Shown: piece after piece, positions 12,175 through 22,423 of the stretch
Layout of the letters: every line of letters begins with the position of its first letter
Position numbering within the stretch: the stretch's first letter is position 1
Origin: Bryum argenteum
Taxonomy: Eukaryota; Streptophyta; Bryopsida; Bryales; Bryaceae
NCBI GenBank assembly: GCA_037043015.1
Contig: CM073322.1
Span: 23,278,364 to 23,342,363 of the forward strand
Direction: 5' to 3'
DNA length: 64,000 nucleotides
The notes under the pieces: generated by a model
Database searches by the model: none
Seen by the model: the letters and a program-made list of their open reading frames with translations, nothing else
Told to the model about the DNA's origin: nothing
Position numbers and translations under genes: made by a program

Positions 12175-13938
12175 CCAACCTGATTCCAACGGTCACAGCA
12201 TTGCCGTCATGGAGACTCCTTCTGTAGCCGATCAGAGGTATTTGAGTTTGTATTCTGAATCATTAATTTAAAAAAAGGTGGGCTATTTACACAAGAATCA
12301 CGGTACTGCATTCTGCTTCGGTTTTGGCTACAAGTCGAGGGGAGCTGCAAATTCTGTCCTGAATCATCACACAAGTGGCAGTTTGGATATTATGTTGTAC
12401 ACCGAGATATTACACCGCGGGACCTATGACCGTGGCGCATGACCGTGTGTCCAACCTACCCTGGTTTGTGAGTCCTATCCCCGTGGTCCTTTTTGCTGAT
12501 ATTGGTCATATTGGACTCCTCATGCTCCTGTACACTCCCAAGACCATGGTAACATGAAATTGTCAAGTTCTTGTTGCTCAATTTTGCCACCATGGTTTTA
12601 TAATTTGCATAAATTGTAATGAAGATTTCCTTGGGACGGAATGAAGATTTCCTTGGATAGTATATGTCCTCATTCTGGAGAATCTTTACGATGGAATGAG
12701 GATTTCCTTGGATAGTATATTCCTTGTGTTTGAAAATTTGTTTCAAAGTTGCAAAGCTTTGCCACACAAATTAGGTTTTGGAAAACCAAGGCACAAAAGA
12801 GTGCCTTGGTCAGAAAAAAGAATTTGGTGTCAACCAATAAATGATAGAGGTTTATGTCAAGGTACATTGATTGTAATTAAAAATACTTTGATCGTCACCA
12901 ATCAATTGTTGATGAAATTATAAACCAATAGTGTCTTGAAACTACACTGCATATTGGATTGTTGGGCAACCAAAAACAAAACTTTGGAATTAGACTTGCA
13001 TCAAAATGTAATAGAGGCTTCACTTAGTACAAGCCACGTCGATGTTTGAGGACGTTTGACATTTGAGAATATGTTCAAGAGTGTGGAATCTCCAAAAGTA
13101 TACAATATTTTTTCATGTCTCCTACAATATTGTTGTAAACTAGTCAAAAGCTAAAAGCGTAGTTCAATATAAATTCGTCCCATGGCCTTGAGATTAAGCT
13201 ATTAATACGCATCCGTTCATGGCAAGGAGCCTTCACGGGTTTTGAGTTGATGACTTTGCTCATGCACAATGGACCTACAAGAAATATCATCCCAAGTGTT
13301 GTTGTTTTAAATGCGTGTTTTCATGGGAAAGAGGCAAAAAACCCGTTAGTCCTGCATTGCACCTTACATGAGGAATATTACATATCCAACATTGTGAGTA
13401 GGGGGAAAATAAAACCTTTGATTGTATAGCATTGAAATTTAATGAAGAGAAGGAGAATCTCTTGTATACTAAAAATAAACACAATGTGACTAGGAAGAAA
13501 ATAAAGAACTTTGATTGAATAGCATTGGACATTCGTATAGCAAGGATCTCTTGTCTACTCAAAATAAGTAGGAAGGTCTAATCTATTTTTCACACATCCA
13601 CCACTAAAAACTAAAGCAAACCACCACATTGCCAACTTGAGACTTATAGTCTAAGCTCAATCAATACAAACATTGGGCATTAGAAGAAGCACTACTTTTT
13701 TACTTCCAAACAGGCAAACACTCCATGACTTTGAATTAATGCGCACAAGTTTAATTATGAAACGTAGACCATCACTTTGCAACCGTTCAAAACATGTGTG
13801 TTATAACAAAAATACGACCATCAATGACTTCACATTCTTGAAGATCATTATTTCTACACTCATGCTAACGACTACCATCATCGCATAGAAGCTAAAGCGG
13901 CAGGTTCAACCTAACCTTCAAGCTCCAACACTACTTTC
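12175..13938. other. gene-free stretch downstream of the repeat-protein gene
   Basis: No gene was seen. A motif GGAATGA(A/G)GATTTCCTTGG occurs twice, with a shorter related copy beside it, between about 12615 and 12720. The stretch next to 13938 is the 3' flank of the minus-strand repeat-protein gene. Confidence 0.45.
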
Positions 13939-15381
13939 TCAACCCCTATGTGGCGCGGGCTCATCAAAGATCAACTTGGGCTTCTTCGGCAGTCGGTCGT
14001 CGTTGAGCGGCGCTGCTTGCTCACCAAGAATCAACTTAGGCTTCTTCGGAGGTCGGTCGTCATTGAGCGGCGCTACAGACTCATCAAGAATCAACTTAGG
14101 CTTCTTCGGCGGTTGGTCATCGTTGAGCGGCACTACGGACTCATCAAGAATCAACTTAGGCTTCTTAGGCGGTCGGTCGTCATTCAAAGGCGTTGCTTGC
14201 TCACCAAGGATCAACTTGGGCTTCTTCGGCGGCCGGTCATCGTTGAGCGGCACTACGGACTCATCAAGAATCAACTTAGGCTTCTTAGGCGGTCGGTCGT
14301 CATTCAAAGGCGTTGCTTGCTCACCAAGGATCAACTTGGGCTTCTTCGGCGGCCGGTCATCGTTGAGCGGCACTACGGACTCATCAAGAATCAACTTAGG
14401 CTTCTTAGGCGGTCGGTCGTCATTCAAAGGCGTTGCTTGCTCACCAAGGATCAACTTGGGCTTCTTCGGCGGCTGGTCATCGTTGAGGGGCGCTGCTCGC
14501 TCACATAGGATCAACTTAGGCTTCTTTGGCGGGCGGTCATCGTTGAGCGGCACTACGGACTCATCAAGAACCAACTTGGGCTTTTTCGGCGGTCGGTCGT
14601 CGTTGAGCTCGCCCGACGGCGCTGCACGCTCCTCCTTCTTGAGCCAAGGTGGTGCAGGCCCATCAAATATCAACTTGGGCTTCTTCGGCGGTCGGTCGTC
14701 GTTGAGCTCGCCCGACGGCGCTGCACGCTCCTCCTTCTTGAGCCAAGGTGGTGCGGGCCCATCAAATATCAACTTGGGCTTCTTCGGCGGTCGGTCGTCG
14801 TTGAGCTCGCTCCATGGTGTTGCGCGCTCATCAAGAATCAACTTAGGCTTCTTCGGTGGTCGGTCGTCGTTGTTCTCGCCCCACGCTACCTTCTCCTGAA
14901 CCGCATTATTAGCTAACTCACGAGCAAGTGCTCCTACCACAAAAAGTAAGAGCCACAAGCTCCACACAACCGACACAGTTCTCATTGCCATGTTTGTGCC
15001 TTTTGATCCTACACGCAAGCACACAAGGCAATGTTAATCTTCCAAGCTATGGTAGCATTGCCATCATAGAAAACTAATACGTTAATCACTTGGGTATTAT
15101 CAAAGTGCTTTTTGGAAAACTTTGCTTTGGTTCACGGAGTACTCAACAAACTTGGAGCAAATGTGCAAGTTAGAGTATCATTACCGAAGCTTGTGTGTGG
15201 GTAAGGGTTCGATACTACATGAACTGATATGCTACTACTTCACAAGATTGCACAAACAAAACAACATAATAACAAAAAACCTTCAAATGAATATGCACAC
15301 GTATTGTCGAATTTTGCAAACCTAGGCAATAAGACTCAATAAACTCATACACTCGAAAGGCAAAAAGAACTCACCGTTCAT
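13939..15381 (-). CDS. secreted 14-repeat Pro/Lys-rich protein, 358 aa
   Basis: Two exons: 15381-15375 (only ATG AAC G) and 15008-13939, joined by a 366-nt intron with a GGTGAGT donor and a TGTAG acceptor. The frame stays open across the junction. A second start, MAMRTVSVV at 14991, gives the same signal peptide (hydrophobic run WSLWLLLFVVGALA). After the signal peptide the protein is almost entirely 14 tandem copies of NDD(R/Q)PPKKPKL(I/V), each followed by a variable linker. Units are 20 residues in the C-terminal part and 33 residues in copies 2 and 3. Two linker types (LDESVVPL and LGEQATPL) alternate, so the higher-order unit is 120 bp. There is one Cys and no known domain. I do not recognise the protein. 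It could be a structural wall protein or a precursor of repeated peptides. Confidence 0.8.
13960..14880 (-). repeat. coding tandem repeat, 60-bp units with 99-bp variants
   Basis: Direct repeats of exactly 60 bp fill 13980-14580. The blocks starting at 14161, 14281 and 14401 are identical, and those at 14221 and 14341 are identical, giving a 120-bp higher-order period. Upstream in the gene two 99-bp units follow. Such identity suggests recent unequal exchange or conversion. Because the unit length is a multiple of three, frames on the other strand also stay open. Confidence 0.9.
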
Positions 15382-15461
15382 AAGAAGGAAGCTCGAACAA
15401 GACTCAAGGTTGACACCAAGAGAAGCAGAAGATGTGTTTCAGAATGGGGCTCAGCATTGGG

Positions 15462-15469
15462 TTTATATA
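15462..15469 (-). promoter_or_regulatory. TATA box of the repeat-protein gene
   Basis: On the minus strand CTATATAAAC lies about 80 bases before the first-exon ATG. It gives an expected transcription start near 15435 and a short leader, a standard plant arrangement. This supports the two-exon gene model. Confidence 0.55.
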
Positions 15470-15689
15470 GCTAGGTGGATGAGAGACTGTCAGTTCAACG
15501 TGGGGTGGAGGGTGAAGCAGTTCATGAAAGGGCCAAAGGAGGCCAAGTGTCCTCTCGTGTAATTGGTCCTTTCAAGATTTTTTAAGAAGTCAACCAATCA
15601 CATGAGAGGTTTTATTAACAATATTACTGCCCATATGAAGCGTCATAATACTCTTGGGACAATTAAATGACCCTCTCAAGACAGTCTTT

Positions 15690-16860
15690 TTGACCTTCCA
15701 ATGTATTGCTATTGCGTTTTTTTTTCTTCTTCTTTTTTTTTCCATTTTTTTTCTTTTTTGTCTTTTTTTCTTTTTTTGTCTTTTTTCTTTTTTATTCCTT
15801 TTTTATTTATTTTTCTTGGATTAAAAAAAAATTATTTTTTTGTTCAATTTGACTTTTCATGAACAATATGCTACATAGTGACATTTTATATTTGGATCAT
15901 CTCCAAAAGAACAAGCTAAATATGTAGAACTAGCTATGTGTAGGAACGCTTTATATGTGAATGGATCTAAGTGAACTTGTTACGTGATTTTCGCCCTCCT
16001 TCGACCCCACAAATAACTTGACTTGATATAAAATGCATCCCTTAGGAAAGAAGGGTTAGTTTTATTCCCCAACGTAGTAGCTATTGACCCCTAAAAGAGA
16101 GTCTTTTCTTGCAAAAAGCACAAAAAAATGTTAGAAGCTTGGTCTGGTAAGGGTTATGTTGATGTTTGAGAGCGTCAGGAGAAGTGCCACCAAGAGTGCT
16201 CACTCTCTCATGATACAATCTCTTTTTGGCTACCATCAAGCCAATATGCATTTCAATTTTGTATACAAAACATGACTCTAGTGGGTCTAATTGAGGCTTT
16301 ATGACCTTTGAATGTATTGCTATTGTTTTTTACTTTCTTTTTTCTTTCTTTTTTCTTTTTCTTTGTTGCTTTTCTTATTTTGGAAGAGGTCAAAAAGAAT
16401 CGGTTTTTTTTATTCAATTTGACTTTTCATTAACAATATGCTACATGGTGACTTTTTTTATTACCAACAATACAATCTAAATTTGTTGAACTTGCTATGT
16501 GTAGGAATGCTTTGTATGGTTTTAATTTTCTTTTGTGATGTTTGCCGTCCTTCTGCCCTACAATTAGCTTGACTCGATATAGATTGTATCTCTTAGAGGG
16601 AGAGGGTTTGTTAAATTTCCGAGTAGAGTAGCTATTGACTCTTAATAGAGTCCTTACTTGCAAAAGGCGCAATAAATATTAAAAGTTTGGTTTAGGATGG
16701 GTCACGTTGATGTTGAAGAATGTTAGGGGAAGTACTCAAGGGTGCTCATTGTCATGACATAGTTTCTTTTTGGCTCTCATCATGCCAATGTGCATGCCAG
16801 TTTTCATTTGCAAAGTATGACTCAAGTTGAAAATATTGTTGTTGCATATGTTTGTACGCT
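15690..16860. repeat. tandem duplication of about 600 bp with poly-pyrimidine tracts
   Basis: The copy at about 15690-16295 and the copy at about 16300-16860 share CAATGTATTGCTATTG, then long T/C tracts, TTCAATTTGACTTTTCAT, AACAATATGCTACAT, GCTATGTGTAGGAA and GTGCTCACT in the same order. A further partial copy of the tail appears near 41790-41880. No coding frame. Confidence 0.7.
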
Positions 16861-17098
16861 TAATCAGGTATATTTTTGTTTTCTTCTTTTCTTTTCTTTT
16901 TTTTTTTTTTTAAATTGTTTAGTTGGTGAACGACTGAAGGCTGTGAATTGACGTTTGTAGGCTTGAAAGTATACTGGTTAAAGTATGTAAATGATGACCA
17001 CAATTTAATGAATTAGATTCTGAATATTTTAGAATGCATACATTACATGGGAACTTCGATGAATTATAAATTCGACTTCATGTTACGGAATCATGTGG

Positions 17099-17937
17099 CT
17101 AACCCTAAAGTCGAAAGCCCCCAAAACTGCCAAAACTCCTCAAAACCACCCTCTTTGAATACAAATTTTAACGTAATCCCAAGTATGTTACCGTAAGATC
17201 TTATACCTATTTTGTCCATGTATGTGTGGACCAAACTTAGTTTCAAATTTCTTACCAATCGTGAGATTGTAACATTCAAAGTGGAAACAAAAGTTTTTTC
17301 CCTTGTTGAAAAATGAATTCAAAGTTTTTGTGAGCCCAAAAGACCAATTTTAGAGTAGATTTGAACAGTGGCTCTTCAAATTCTTGTTCAATAGTGGTTT
17401 AGGAACATGAATATGCAAATTTTACCCTCATGCGACCTAAAAAATCTCAAGAAATGCTTGAATTTTCACGTAAAGGTATGCTGAAATTCAACTTCAAAGG
17501 CTCCTCTTTGACAATAATGATGGCATGTGAAAAATATTTGGATGAAAGATTCAAATTGTGAGATCATGCTTTAAAACCTTATTTCCAAGTACAAAAAATA
17601 AAACTTGAAAAAAAGTGAAATGTCATTTTTTGGTGAATTTTTGAAGTTCCTAAAATATTATTTATTTAGGGGAGATTTTGAGAATAAACGAGCATATACT
17701 GCAGTTTGGGCAGTTTTGGCAGCTTTCAAATAGTGTTTCCAAGCTTTGACTATGAATATTTCTTAAAGTATGAGGTATTTTGAAAGAAGGAATGACTTTT
17801 CGGAAAGTTTTGGAAAAATCTACAACTTCAAAAAGATTTGAATTTCATCCGAGCTATAGATAGTAAATAAGGGGCTGACCAAAGTTCAAACGACTTGTTT
17901 TGGGCTCTTTTCGATAGTAGGCGTTAAACTAATCTTA
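17099..17937. mobile_element. TTAA-family element, about 839 bp
   Basis: The left end is CTAACCCTAAAGTCGAAAGC. The right end, read inverted, is TTTAACGCCTACTATCGAAA. The ends are worn but alignable. The interior shares the words GTATGCTGAAATTCA and CAATCGTGAGATTGTAACATTC-like blocks with the other family members. No coding frame. Confidence 0.45.
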
Positions 17938-19422
17938 AGTTGTTCTCTTGTTTTTGCATACTTATACAATTACCGACTCAAGAATCTTTGGTAAAGTTGT
18001 ATTGTTCATTTTAATAAATCGCTAACTAATATCCTTCTATTATTTAAGGCAAGGAGTTTGTGTGTTTTGTGTTGGACGTGACAATTTGATCATGGGCACT
18101 GGGAGTCGGATCGGGTTGCATAAGGTGTGGTTAAAAGCAGGTTTTTTTGTAGAGTAGTGTAAAACAATTGGATCTCCAAAGGAGTTGGCAGATCCCAAGA
18201 TATTGAACTTCCAAGTAATTACGAGTGTCAAATCACCAGAATTTTCAAAAATAACCTAATTTTAGATTTAGCATAAAAATAATAGGGGCATGGTCAAAGT
18301 ATTTAAGTGGTCGTGACAACAGTGGGTGGTATATACTAGTATACTACTAAAGAAATATAAGTAAACAAATCAAGTAAAATATTACTCTAGGCATGAGTAT
18401 CTATGTACATGCAGTAGGGTGAACGACTATAGGTGCACCTATATAAGTCACTTCTAAAATTTGTAATCAAATATCTAAGTGCTTAAAAATGCCACAAAAT
18501 AGGGAAATCTTGTCTATTTTAATTTCTTGATCACTGAAAAAATAGTAAATCGACATGTCCAAGTATGGTGAATGGCTTAGTGTCTGGAAAAATGTGTGTA
18601 CTTACCCTGCCATGTAATGAAATGACATGTTTCTATTGTGGTGAAAAGAATTTGTGCATAAATAATCTCATCATAGCAAAGAGATAGTGACAACATTTAA
18701 ATGAGACGTTTCTATACTAGTAAACTAATCAATCGTGTATATGTGGTGTGAGTATACAAGACAAGTAGACCCCAAGTGGCAGAGAGCTCGCGTCTACTAT
18801 ACCATTTGGATTTCATTTGAGGTCTACTTGGCCCCTATAGTATTTCATATGCAATGGTGAATGTTAAAACTAAATATGTTGGTGCTTGTTGTATTACATA
18901 GAATTCACGAATGGAAGATTCACTGATGAAAAAGTAACATATCCCATGGATGGAGGTAGGAAACTATGCTTGGCCAATAGTAAGTTGGAAGGGCTTGTTG
19001 AGTTTACGTGATGTAATTTTTTTTCTACAATAAAACTTTGAGCTGAAATTGAATTGAGTACGTTTCATGAAGAACCACCTTGTACACCAGACGTTGGAGT
19101 CATCCAAAGAGCCTATTTCTTATGATATAGGTCTACAGTTGCCCGTGGATACTAGCTTCTTAGACAACAAATATACTGTAAGAGCCAAAGAAGAACTAAT
19201 CCACACTAAAAATATACCAAACATATTCAATTGGAATTGAGGGATTTTGTACGTATTTTGCAATGTTTTTTTGTAAACGTCGCTGAATCAAAGCATCATC
19301 TTGTAGTTGCTTTAATACCGTTTTCCAGCTCAATTATGTAAACTTTTCAAATAACATTTATTATTAGAATAATAGTATTGCTCGTTATGTTGAAAACGTT
19401 ACTAAAGACTTTAGTAAGTCTC
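17938..19422. other. gene-free AT-rich stretch
   Basis: No gene recognised. Words such as CATGGTCAAAGTATTTAAGT (about 18290) recur near 62360 and so belong to a dispersed repeat. An imperfect inverted pair (AAGTAGACC and GGTCTACTT) lies at about 18765-18830. Confidence 0.4.
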
Positions 19423-20358
19423 TTAACCCCTAAACGACCATGGTGTTTTGAGAGCTCCAAACTCCAAAACTGCGATTTCATACCACCTTGTAAACTTTGG
19501 TGTATGAGAATTTTTTTCACAATTTTTTGAAACTATTAACCGTAGGATCTTAAAGATAACTATCATGAGCAATAGTGTTTAAAATTTCAACCGTTGGATC
19601 TTTTCCATTTCCAAGATCATAACATTCAAAGTTGATGCAAACTTTTTTTCAGCAGACATAGTCTACTTTGTGCAAACGATATTGTGATGCTTAATACCTC
19701 AAACATCTTGCTTATATTTTTTTCCATGTAGGTAACTAAGTTGAGCATTACCATGCAAAATTTTAGACACTCATTTGGTTTTTTGAACCTTCATGCAATT
19801 TATTTACTAGAAGAAGGTAGAAATCAAGGATTTGGTAAAACATGCACCATAATTGTCGTATTTGGTTCAGGGGGAAAATGAATGGTGAGTAGGTGCCTTC
19901 ATGAGTTTGTGAATTTTGAGAAAAAATTAATTCAAAAAATTCCTAAATCTCAAATTTTAGCAAATTTCGAAAGAAAAAATTGTAATATTACAGAAACTTT
20001 GGATCTAGTTCTTGTAATTTTTTGAAGGGTGCCCTTGTAGAATTGGTAAAAGTTTTGACTTGGGTCACTTGGAAACCTAAGTATGAAATCAGTCAAGAAA
20101 AGAAATTTTAAAAAAAATCTCAAAAAAAAGTTAAAAATAAAAAGTTTTTTTCTGCCCGCTCCAAAGCCGAAAACGAAAATTTGCATTTAAAGACTCCAAA
20201 AGTGGATTTTGACTTTGCAATTTTTCCCACATACACCTTGTAGTACAGGGAACTTCCAATAAAAATCTTAGGAAAAAATATTGATTTTAACCCCTTCATC
20301 TAGGCTGCCCAAAATAGCAAAACAGCCAAATCGGAGGCCTTGGTCGTTTAGGGGTTAA
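19423..20358. mobile_element. TTAA-flanked element with perfect 14-bp TIRs
   Basis: The left boundary is TTAA (19423-19426) plus CCCCTAAACGACCA. The right boundary is TGGTCGTTTAGGGG plus TTAA (20355-20358). The inverted repeats are identical over 14 bases, 18 with the TTAA. The 936-bp span has no coding capacity. TTAA target sites and ends starting CCC are the hallmarks of piggyBac-type elements, so I read it as a non-autonomous member or look-alike. Confidence 0.7.
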
Positions 20359-21052
20359 AATTGCAACACATGATGGGCGTGTGCAATTCTTGCGAAATGT
20401 TAATAGTGGTTATTAACCATTTAGTGTTGGAGTTAATATTTAGTGTGAAACACAATATACAAAATATAAAAATAATTGCCAAAGTAAATTAGAAAGTAAT
20501 TATCATAAACTCTCTAATATATTATCCTATCGTATGATTACGACTAACATTATCAATATTTGCAAAGTAATATTAGTATTTTTCTGTGGTCATAGAGTTA
20601 GTAAAAACCACGCTCATACGAAATCAAGTAACCATGTACTAGTAGTAGAAATCTAAGTTGAGAATATTCCTTGAAATTAAATAAGTCCTTTTGATTATCC
20701 AAATTTATATCTAAATTTAGAAACTTTAGCCATATTTGCGCTCACTAATCACATGATAGCAATGTGCAGGAAAATGATAATAAATGTATATCTACTCAGT
20801 GAAAAGATTGAGCACTTGAAACTTCATTCCAATTCCAAATCAGTTAAATAAGTGTGAATCGGTTAAAATGCAAACATTTCGTTAGACCATCCAATTTCAT
20901 AGCATAACTTAAAATTACAAAATGTTGACGTAAAACAAATGAATTGACTCTAACTCATTCTAGTTTAGAAAAAGCAAAAAAAAAAATGGTATTAGAAAAT
21001 TGAGCTTGAAATTGTCTTGGTCGAAATCCACTACACATAAAGACTAAAGAGT
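20359..21052. other. gene-free AT-rich stretch
   Basis: Nothing coding or structured was seen between the TTAA element and the 26-bp tandem array. Confidence 0.4.
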
Positions 21053-21177
21053 GATTGAGCCACTTAAAATTTCGATGTGACTGAGCCACTTAAAATTTCG
21101 ATGTGACTGAGCCACTTAAAATTTCGATGTGACTGAGCCACTTAAAATTTCGATGTGACTGAGCCACTTAAAATTTC
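21053..21177 (+). repeat. 26-bp tandem repeat, about 5 copies
   Basis: The unit GAGCCACTTAAAATTTCGAT with GTGACT repeats at a 26-bp period. The first copy starts GATTGAGCC and the last diverges after AAAATTTC. Four units are essentially identical, so the array is recent. Confidence 0.9.
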
Positions 21178-21276
21178 AGTTTTTGATTTTGTCATGGTCA
21201 TGGATCTCGAGCAAGAGTCATAAAAATGAAATGATTTTCTTGGTTATGGCTCTTGGTCCATATTATGAAGCCCCTA

Positions 21277-22299
21277 TTAACCCTTAAATGCTCATTTAGA
21301 GTTTAGATCCTATATAGGTTTTTGCAATTTCGGGCAACTTAGATGAAGGAATCCAAAGTTATGTTTTTTCCTAAGATTTTATTGAATGCTTCTTATACTG
21401 CAAAAATGAATATGGTAAAATTTGCAAAGTTGAAATTGCAGTTTTTGAGTCTTCTAGGACATTCCTTAAGTTGCGAGCCTAAATAAGGCAGCTCAAAGTA
21501 GTAGATTTTTTTGAATTTTTTTATTGGAAATATGATTTTGACTAACTCACTACTTAAGTTTCAAAGTTACCCAAGTCAAAAAGGTTACCAAATCTCCAAG
21601 GGTAACCTTCAATACCAATCTTCACAATGCCCAAAAAAAACTTGGAAGAACCTCAATTCCCTTAAAATGACGGTATTTCTTGTGCCATTTTGCCGAATCC
21701 CCTATGAGCCATTTTGCACGCATTCTAAAACGTGCCATTTTACAAGCATATATTTGAACTGAAGTTCAGAAGTATTTATGCCTGCAAAATTGCATGTTTA
21801 TTAATATCACACATGTACTCTGTAATATCAAATGATTCCTATGATTTCACCAAAATTTCCATAATATCACACATTTTTTATGGTTTTTGACCTTCGGACA
21901 TAGTCAAAGGGCAATACTTCCAAACGGCTGTTCAAGAACATTGTTGTTTTAAAATGCGCTTTAGAAATATTTAACCTATCATGTCAAAACTCGACAAAAA
22001 CCAGCATTATTTTTAAAATTTTAAGCACCCCAAAAATTGCCATTTTATTGGAATAACGCCATTTTAACGAAATTGAGGGTGAAGACAAACTTTGGATGTT
22101 ATGATCTATCAAATGGTAAATATTCAACGGTCACTTTTTGCATCAATAACTAAAAATAGGCTTAGGTACAAGATCCTACGTTTGGAAGTTTAAAATATAT
22201 AAATAAAAATATTCACATCTCGGGAAGTGCATAGAGGTAAGAAATCGGAGTTTTGAGGTTTCAAGCTTCCGAAAAACACCGGGGAGCTTTAGGGGTGAA
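21277..22299. mobile_element. TTAA-family element, about 1.0 kb
   Basis: The left end is TTAA then CCCTTAAATGCTC. The right end, inverted, is TTCACCCCTAAAGCTCC, with the terminal TTAA mutated. Interior blocks such as AAAATTTTATTGAATG-like and TAAGATTTTATTG words are shared, inverted, with 19423-20358. No coding capacity. Confidence 0.5.
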
Positions 22300-22357
22300 C
22301 AAGTGTTGTGAGAGGAAATAAATTCAAACTCACCATTTGGATGGTGCCCATGGCAAA

Positions 22358-22362
<5 letters not shown>

Positions 22363-22421
<59 letters not shown>
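22363..22421. repeat. (AT)n microsatellite, 59 bases
   Basis: An uninterrupted AT dinucleotide run just outside the right end of the preceding element. Confidence 0.95.

Positions 22422-22423
<2 letters not shown>

Noticed and set aside
13948-14899. Two long plus-strand open frames over the repeat-protein gene (186 and 307 codons)
   Set aside because: They are antisense readings of a 60-bp repeat; a unit length divisible by three keeps them open. No signal peptide, promoter or splice support on that strand.
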